A stretch of 64,000 nt of DNA from Pseudomonas sp. HR96 (GTDB lineage Bacteria > Pseudomonadota > Gammaproteobacteria > Pseudomonadales > Pseudomonadaceae), in the NCBI RefSeq assembly GCF_034059295.1, contig NZ_CP139141.1:1843001-1907000 (forward strand), written 5' to 3'. The notes below the pieces were generated by a model, which was not told the DNA's origin, ran no database searches, and saw only the letters and a program-made list of their open reading frames with translations. Shown in pieces: positions 58,643 through 64,000 of this stretch. Within the stretch, counting starts at the first letter, position 1. Each line of letters starts with the position of its first letter. Made by a program: the position numbers and the translations under genes.

Positions 58643-60120
58643 GCCGTAACCTACCTTTCAGCCTGCCCCTGCTGACGCCGATTCTGACGGCCCTGATCCT
58701 GGCCGGCTGTGCCAACACCCATGGGCTGCACCCCGGCGGCCCGAGCCTGGACGCCAAGACCCTGCAGGCCGGCCAGTCGCTGAGCGGCATCAACCTGTCG
58801 CCGGCGGCCTGGCCGCGTGCCGACTGGTGGACCGGCCTGGGCGACCCGCAACTCGACGGCCTGATCCGCGAGGCGCTGCGTGACAGCCCTGACATGGCCA
58901 TGGCCCAGGCGCGCGCCCACCAAGCCAGCGCCCAGGCCTATGCGGCCGACGCTGATCGCATGCCTACGGTCAACGCCGAAGGTGGTGTAACCCGCTCGCG
59001 GCTGGCCCGCGAACAGGACCCGACCGGGCAGGGCGACCTGTACGGCACCGTGCGCACCCTGGAGGCCACCTTCAACTACAACTTCGACCTGTGGGGCGGC
59101 CAGCGCGCCAACTGGGAAGCCGCGCTGGGCCAGGCCCGCGCCGCCGAAGTCGACCGCCAGGCGGCCGCCTTGACCCTGGCCGCCGACGTCGCCCGCGCCT
59201 ACAGCGACCTGGGCCAGGCCTATATTGTCGACGACCTGGCCCAGGACGACCTCAAGCGCACCGGGCAGATGCTCGACCTGGGCAAGCGCCGCCTGGCCGC
59301 CGGGGTCGACAGCGACTACCAGTACCAGCAGACCGAGAGCCTGGTAGCCACCTCGCAGGAGTCGGCCCTCGATGCGCGCAAGCGCGTACAAAGCGCCCGC
59401 ATCGCCTTGGCGGTATTGCTCGGCAAGGGGCCCGACCGGGCCGGCGAGATCGCTCGCCCGCGGGTACTGCAACCTGCCGCCGTGGCCCTGCCCAGCGTGC
59501 TGCCGGCCGAACTGCTTGGGCGCCGCCCGGACCTGGTGGCGGCGCGCTGGCGAGTCGAGGCCGCGAGCAAGGGCATCGACGCCAGCAAGACGCGCTTCTA
59601 CCCCAACCTCAACTTGAGCGCCCAGGCCGGCACCCAGTCGATGGTGGGGGACGCGCTGTTCGGTGCACCGAGCAAGTTCTTCAACATCGGCCCGACCGTC
59701 TCGCTGCCGATCTTCGACGGCGGCCGCCTGCGCGCCGACCTCGACGCCCGCGATGCCGACTACGACCTGGCCGTGGCGCAGTACAACAAGAGCCTGGTGC
59801 AGGCGCTGGGCGACGTCAGCGACACCATCTCGCAACTGCGCGCCATTGGCGGGCAGATCACGGCCCAGCAACGGGCGGCCGCAGTGGCTCAGCATTCCTT
59901 CGAGACCGGCACCCAACGTTACAGCTCGGGCATCGGCAACTACGTGGACGTGCTGACCATCGAACAGCAATTACTGCAGGCGCAACGGCAGCTGGCCAGC
60001 TTGAACGCCGAGCAGATCGATCTCTCGATCAAATTGATGCAAGCCCTGGGCGGCGGTTTCCAGGATGCCAACCTTGCCTCCGCCGCCCCTGCAGCCACCG
60101 CTGCTCGCACCAACGACTGA
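58639..60120 (+). CDS. outer-membrane efflux lipoprotein (NodT/OprM family)
   Basis: 493 residues. Lipobox LILAGC with lipidated C24. TolC-fold repeats: WWTGLGDPQLDGLIREALRD, ATFNYNFDLWGGQRANWEAA and the second half from RRPDLVAARWRVEAASKG. It forms the outer-membrane exit duct for the EmrA/EmrB pair encoded downstream. Most Emr systems in enterobacteria borrow TolC; here the duct is in the operon. Confidence 0.92.
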   Translation: MSRNLPFSLPLLTPILTALILAGCANTHGLHPGGPSLDAKTLQAGQSLSGINLSPAAWPRADWWTGLGDPQLDGLIREALRDSPDMAMAQARAHQASAQAYAADADRMPTVNAEGGVTRSRLAREQDPTGQGDLYGTVRTLEATFNYNFDLWGGQRANWEAALGQARAAEVDRQAAALTLAADVARAYSDLGQAYIVDDLAQDDLKRTGQMLDLGKRRLAAGVDSDYQYQQTESLVATSQESALDARKRVQSARIALAVLLGKGPDRAGEIARPRVLQPAAVALPSVLPAELLGRRPDLVAARWRVEAASKGIDASKTRFYPNLNLSAQAGTQSMVGDALFGAPSKFFNIGPTVSLPIFDGGRLRADLDARDADYDLAVAQYNKSLVQALGDVSDTISQLRAIGGQITAQQRAAAVAQHSFETGTQRYSSGIGNYVDVLTIEQQLLQAQRQLASLNAEQIDLSIKLMQALGGGFQDANLASAAPAATAARTND

Positions 60121-60140
60121 ATTGACTCAAGGTATCTGCC

Positions 60141-61427
60141 ATGGCTAGCGCCTCTACCCCCCATAACGATTCGCCGAACGTCGGCAGCCCGGACGCCAAA
60201 GAGCAGCACGCGCCGCAGGAACCCGGCAAGCAGCAAGAGCAAGGCAAGCAGCAGGACCCCAAGGCGCAACCGGCCAACAACCGCAAGCGCAAGTTCTGGC
60301 TGATCGGCCTGGTAATCCTGATTATCCTGGTCGGCGTCGGCGTCTGGCTGTGGTACGACCTGTATGGGCGCTACAACGAAAGCACCGACGACGCCTACGT
60401 GAACGGCAACGTAGTGGAAATCACCCCGTTGGTCACCGGTACCGTCACCAGCATCGGTGCCGATGACGGCGACCTGGTGCACGCCGGCCAGGTGCTGTTG
60501 ACCTTCGACCCCAGTGACAACCGCATCGCCCTGCAGAGCGCCGAGGCCAACCTGGCCAAGACCGTGCGCCAGGTGCGTGGCCTGTACAGCAATGTCGATG
60601 GCATGAAGGCCCAGGTCGCCGCGCGCCAGTCCGACGTGCAGAAAGCCCAGGACAACTTCAACCGTCGGCGCAACCTGGCGGCAGGCGGGGCGATCTCCCA
60701 GGAAGAGCTGTCCCATGCCCGTGACGACCTGTCCTCGGCGCAGAGCGCGCTGAGCAATGCCAAGCAGCAATTGAGCAGCTCACAGGCGCTGGTGGACGAC
60801 ACCCAGGTGTCCAACCATCCGGACGTCATGGCCGCTGCCGCGCAATTGCGTCAGGCTTACCTGGCCAATGCCCGCAGCACGTTGATCGCGCCGGTCACCG
60901 GCTATGTGGCCAAGCGCACCGTGCAACTGGGTCAGCGTATCCAACCGGGCACCGCGACCATGGCGGTGATCCCGCTGAACCAGCTGTGGATCGACGCCAA
61001 CTTCAAGGAAACCCAACTGGGCCATATGCGCATCGGTCAAGCCGTGGAAATCACCGCCGACCAGTACGGCAGCGACGTCAAGTACAGCGGCACGGTCGAC
61101 AGCGTCGGCGCCGGTACTGGCAGTGCCTTCGCCTTGCTGCCGGCGCAGAACGCCACCGGCAACTGGATCAAGATCGTCCAGCGGGTGCCGGTGCGCATTC
61201 ACATCAACCCTCAGGATCTGGAGCAACATCCGCTGCGCATCGGCCTGTCGACCGTGGTCGACGTCGACCTGCACGACCAGAGCGGCCCGGTGCTGGCGCA
61301 GAAACCGCCACAGCAGGCGTCCTACACCACCAACGTGTATGACCAGCAGCTGGGCGAGGCGGACGCAATGATCGCCCGTCTGATCCATGACAACAGCGCC
61401 ACCATGGGCAAGTCCGCCCAGCGTTGA
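60141..61427 (+). CDS. emrA: EmrA-type membrane fusion protein (HlyD family)
   Basis: 428 residues. An unusually long Gln/Lys/Pro-rich cytosolic N-terminus (about 50 residues with KQQEQGKQQ) precedes one TM helix (52-73). Then a lipoyl half-motif (STDDAYVNGNVVEITPLVTG), a helical hairpin, and the second half (IAPVTGYVAKRTVQLGQRIQ). Bridges the inner and outer membrane parts. 20 bp after the duct gene. Confidence 0.9.
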   Translation: MASASTPHNDSPNVGSPDAKEQHAPQEPGKQQEQGKQQDPKAQPANNRKRKFWLIGLVILIILVGVGVWLWYDLYGRYNESTDDAYVNGNVVEITPLVTGTVTSIGADDGDLVHAGQVLLTFDPSDNRIALQSAEANLAKTVRQVRGLYSNVDGMKAQVAARQSDVQKAQDNFNRRRNLAAGGAISQEELSHARDDLSSAQSALSNAKQQLSSSQALVDDTQVSNHPDVMAAAAQLRQAYLANARSTLIAPVTGYVAKRTVQLGQRIQPGTATMAVIPLNQLWIDANFKETQLGHMRIGQAVEITADQYGSDVKYSGTVDSVGAGTGSAFALLPAQNATGNWIKIVQRVPVRIHINPQDLEQHPLRIGLSTVVDVDLHDQSGPVLAQKPPQQASYTTNVYDQQLGEADAMIARLIHDNSATMGKSAQR

Positions 61428-61438
61428 TTCGCTGGTTT

Positions 61439-61469
61439 CCCGGCCCGTCCTTGCTGTCGACGGGCCGGG
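61439..61469. promoter_or_regulatory. 11-bp perfect hairpin between emrA and emrB
   Basis: CCCGGCCCGTC and GACGGGCCGGG pair perfectly around a 9-base loop in the 71-bp gap. No T-run follows, so it is more likely an mRNA-stability or attenuating structure within the operon than a full terminator. Confidence 0.55.
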
Positions 61470-61498
61470 CCGGCATCCCCTAGATTGCAGGATTCGCG

Positions 61499-63028
61499 AT
61501 GAGCTCCAAAGCGCAATTCACGCCGCCCAGCCTGGTGTTGGCGACCATCGGCCTGTCCCTGGCGACCTTCATGCAGGTGCTCGACACCACCATCGCCAAC
61601 GTGGCGTTGCCGACCATTTCCGGCAACATGGGCGTCAGCTCCGACCAGGGCACCTGGGTCATCACCTCATTCGCGGTGAGCAACGCCATCGCCTTGCCGC
61701 TGACCGGCTGGTTGAGCCGGCGCTTTGGCGAGGTGAAGCTGTTCATGTGGGCGACCTTGCTGTTTGTGATCGCCTCGTTTATGTGCGGCATCTCCACCTC
61801 GATGCCGGAATTGATCGGCTTTCGCGTGCTCCAGGGCATGGTCGCCGGCCCCCTGTACCCTATGGCGCAGACTCTGCTGATTGCCGTTTATCCTCCGGCG
61901 AAACGGGGGATGGCCCTGGCGTTGCTGGCCATGGTCACGGTGGTGGCGCCGATTGCCGGGCCGATCCTCGGCGGCTGGATCACCGACAGCTACAGCTGGC
62001 CGTGGATCTTCTTCATCAACGTGCCGATCGGCATCTTCGCTACCCTGGTGGTACGCCAGCAGCTCAAGGAGCGGCCGGTGCAGACCAGCCGCCAGCCCAT
62101 GGACTATGTCGGCCTGATCACCCTGATCATCGGCGTCGGGGCGCTGCAGGTGGTGCTCGACAAGGGCAACGACCTGGACTGGTTCGAGTCCAACTTCATC
62201 ATCATCGGTACGGCGATATCAGCGATCGCCCTGGCGGTGTTCATCATCTGGGAGCTGACCGACAAGCACCCGGTAGTCAACCTGCGCCTGTTCGCCTATC
62301 GCAACTTCTGTTTCGGCACCATCGTGCTGGTGGGGGGCTACGCCGGATTCTTCGGCATCAACCTGATATTGCCGCAGTGGCTGCAGACCCAGCTGGGCTA
62401 CACGGCCACCTGGGCCGGGCTGGCGACCGCGCCGCTGGGCGTGCTGCCGGTGCTGATGTCGCCGTTCGTGGGCCGCTATGCGACCAAGTTCGACCTGCGC
62501 ATCCTCGCCGGGCTGGCATTCACCTTCATCGGTGCCAGCTGCTACATGCGTTCGGGGTTCACCACCGATGTCGACTTCTTTCACATCGCCATGGTGCAGC
62601 TGTTCATGGGCGCCGGGGTGGCGCTGTTCTTCATGCCGACCCTGACCATCCTGCTGTCCGATCTGCCGCCCCAGCAGATCCCCGACGGCTCGGGCCTGGC
62701 CACCTTCCTGCGGACCCTGGGTGGCAGCTTCGCCGCCTCGCTGACCACCTGGATCTGGGACCGCCGGGCCATCCAGCACCATGCGTACATGAGCGAGAAC
62801 GTCAACGTCTATGCGCCGGCCACCCGCCATGCCATCGACCAGCTGGGCGGGGCCAACCCCAGCACCTATGCCAAGCTCGAGCAGATGGTCAACGGCCAGG
62901 CATTCATGCTCTCGACCGTGGACTACTTCATCATGATGACTTGGATCTTCGCCGGGTTGATCGTGATTGTCTGCTTCGCCAAGCCGCCGTTCGCCGCGAA
63001 AGCGGGGCCCGAGGCGGCGGGGCACTGA
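61499..63028 (+). CDS. emrB: EmrB-type DHA2 multidrug MFS transporter
   Basis: 509 residues, 14 TM segments. The DHA2 motif appears at the N-terminus (LATFMQVLDTTIANVALPTI), followed by GTWVITSFAVSNAIALPLTG, and motif C is APIAGPILGGW. Proton-driven drug exporter that works with EmrA and the outer-membrane protein. Last gene of the MarR-OprM-EmrA-EmrB operon. Confidence 0.93.
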   Translation: MSSKAQFTPPSLVLATIGLSLATFMQVLDTTIANVALPTISGNMGVSSDQGTWVITSFAVSNAIALPLTGWLSRRFGEVKLFMWATLLFVIASFMCGISTSMPELIGFRVLQGMVAGPLYPMAQTLLIAVYPPAKRGMALALLAMVTVVAPIAGPILGGWITDSYSWPWIFFINVPIGIFATLVVRQQLKERPVQTSRQPMDYVGLITLIIGVGALQVVLDKGNDLDWFESNFIIIGTAISAIALAVFIIWELTDKHPVVNLRLFAYRNFCFGTIVLVGGYAGFFGINLILPQWLQTQLGYTATWAGLATAPLGVLPVLMSPFVGRYATKFDLRILAGLAFTFIGASCYMRSGFTTDVDFFHIAMVQLFMGAGVALFFMPTLTILLSDLPPQQIPDGSGLATFLRTLGGSFAASLTTWIWDRRAIQHHAYMSENVNVYAPATRHAIDQLGGANPSTYAKLEQMVNGQAFMLSTVDYFIMMTWIFAGLIVIVCFAKPPFAAKAGPEAAGH

Positions 63029-63194
63029 AAGCCTCCGAAAGGCCGCCAGGCCGGTTTGATCTTTGGCCTGCCTGGGCGAAATGCAGCGCCCCCCTCGCCA
63101 GCTTCGCCGGCTCCTACTCGCCTGGGTTCGCTCGAAGTCAGCGTGGGAGGGGGCAAAGCCCCCGAGAGGCCGTCAGGCAGGTTTGATCTGGGGG
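63029..63194. repeat. REP/BIME cluster between emrB and lpxH
   Basis: AGGCCGCCAGGCCGGTTTGATC near 63039-63060 and a facing GTGGGAGGGGGCAAAGCCCC near 63143-63162, with CTCGCCAGCTTCGCCGGCTC between them. Same family as at 4613 and 38611. It separates convergent genes. Confidence 0.75.
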
Positions 63195-63914
63195 TCAAAA
63201 GGCAAATGGCGCCAGGGCATAGCCCTGCTCGTCGACCTGCAAGGCCCAACCCTCACGGTCCCAATCGCCCAGCACGATACGCCGCGCGGCGTGCTCGCCA
63301 ACCTGCAAACGATGCACCGCAGGCCGATGGGTATGGCCATGGACCAGGGTCTGCACATTATGGGCCTGCATGATCAGCGGCACCTGCTCGGGCGTCACGT
63401 CGACGATGTCGTTGGCCTTCATGCGGGTCTGCGCGCGGCTCTCGCTGCGCAGCTTGCGTGCGAGCTTGTGACGCATGGCAAGCGGCAGGTGGCGCAGAAT
63501 GAACAGCGTGACCGGGTTGCGCAGGATCCGCCGCATCTTCATATAAGCTTCATCGCGGGTACACAGGCTGTCGCCGTGCATCAGCAGCACCGGCTGGTCG
63601 TTGAAGTGCACCACGCTGGGGTCGGGCAACAGCGTCGCCCCGGCGGCCTTGCAGAACGCCTGGCCAAGGAGGAAGTCGCGGTTGCCGTGCATCAGATAGA
63701 TCCGCGTACCGCTGTCGCTCAGCTGACGCAGCGCCGCGCAGATCGAAAGTTGGTAGGGGGTCATGGCATCGTCGCCGATCCAGGCTTCGAAGAAGTCCCC
63801 CAGGATATACAGCGCCTCGGCCGAGCGCGCGCGCCCGGCGAGGAAATCCACGAACGCCCGGGTGATATCCGGGCGTTCTTCCTGCAGATGCAGATCGGAG
63901 ATCAGCAGAATCAC
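63195..63914 (-). CDS. lpxH: UDP-2,3-diacylglucosamine diphosphatase LpxH
   Basis: 239 residues, starting with GTG at 63914, overlapping the ppiB stop (GTGA). Metallophosphatase motifs are [39 protein letters not shown] and HGHTHRPAV. Makes lipid X in lipid A synthesis. The ppiB-lpxH order is typical of pseudomonads. Confidence 0.96.
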   Translation of the reverse strand: MILLISDLHLQEERPDITRAFVDFLAGRARSAEALYILGDFFEAWIGDDAMTPYQLSICAALRQLSDSGTRIYLMHGNRDFLLGQAFCKAAGATLLPDPSVVHFNDQPVLLMHGDSLCTRDEAYMKMRRILRNPVTLFILRHLPLAMRHKLARKLRSESRAQTRMKANDIVDVTPEQVPLIMQAHNVQTLVHGHTHRPAVHRLQVGEHAARRIVLGDWDREGWALQVDEQGYALAPFAF

Positions 63915-64000
63915 TCAACGATCTCGGCTTTCTCGATGATCACGTCGTCTGCTGGAACGTCCTGGTGGCCGCTTTTCGAAGTGGTTTTCACTTCCTTGAT
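63911..64000 (-). CDS. ppiB: peptidyl-prolyl isomerase PpiB (3' end only)
   Basis: The last 29 codons are in the window, ending [20 protein letters not shown] plus a final Glu and stop at 63911-63913. This is the recognisable C-terminus of cytoplasmic cyclophilin B. The stop overlaps the lpxH start, indicating an operon. The remainder lies beyond the right edge. Confidence 0.85.
   Translation of the reverse strand: MKEVKTTSKSGHQDVPADDVIIEKAEIVE

Overview
The window reads as a chromosomal segment of a Pseudomonas, most likely of the P. putida/fluorescens lineage. The evidence is the high G+C content, a PA1571-family small gene, REP/BIME repeats containing GTGGGAGGGGGCAAAGCCCC, and the gene string cco oxidase – anr – apt – recR – ybaB – dnaX. 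The species assignment is inference. I see no tRNA, rRNA operon, CRISPR array or complete insertion sequence.

Region 1 (0-12 kb) is a patchwork of accessory genes. It holds a zinc-ribbon metallopeptidase and a tandemly duplicated toxin/immunity cassette in which the second toxin is a frameshifted remnant but its immunity gene is intact. The 4.5S SRP RNA gene and a higBA toxin-antitoxin pair follow. Next come a Tat-signal type I dehydroquinate dehydratase facing an EthD/TIM-barrel pair, a small HhH protein, a stand-alone phage-type lysis cassette (GH108 muramidase plus 3-TM holin), a small secreted protein and an orphan solute-binding protein.

Region 2 (12-26.5 kb) is core. dnaX, ybaB and recR read rightward. 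apt, anr and the ccoNOQP-ccoGHIS series with a TauE/SafE-like protein read leftward. These last genes encode the cbb3 oxidase, its copper-delivery and assembly factors, and the oxygen-sensing regulator Anr, with an Anr-type box between the tauE-like gene and anr.

Region 3 (26.5-31.7 kb) contains two tandem autotransporters. Their passengers differ, but the last 306 residues are identical; I count seven nucleotide differences over 921 bp, all synonymous.

Region 4 (31.7-45.8 kb) is mainly housekeeping: an Aer-type energy-taxis receptor, a CPBP protease, acnA, rlmM, tusA, a MATE pump, pdxB, a PA1571-family gene, an MsbA-like ABC exporter, ppnP, a DEDDh exonuclease and a second orphan solute-binding protein.

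Region 5 (45.8-51.7 kb) holds the most striking gene: a 1006-residue protein with a C-terminal TcdA/TcdB-like glycosyltransferase domain (DVD motif) behind a long N-terminal region that resembles the DUF6543 dermonecrotic-toxin family. A two-component system and a GNAT acetyltransferase follow.

Region 6 (51.7-64 kb) contains acnB preceded by a 134-bp nested inverted repeat, then a DUF1289 gene, a universal stress protein, miaE and a His-tailed DMT transporter. A MarR-OprM-EmrA-EmrB type efflux operon with two tandem operators comes next, then lpxH and the 3' end of ppiB.

The best candidates for undescribed biology are the GT toxin, the duplicated toxin/immunity cassette with its shared upstream motif, the stand-alone lysis cassette, and the homogenised autotransporter pair.
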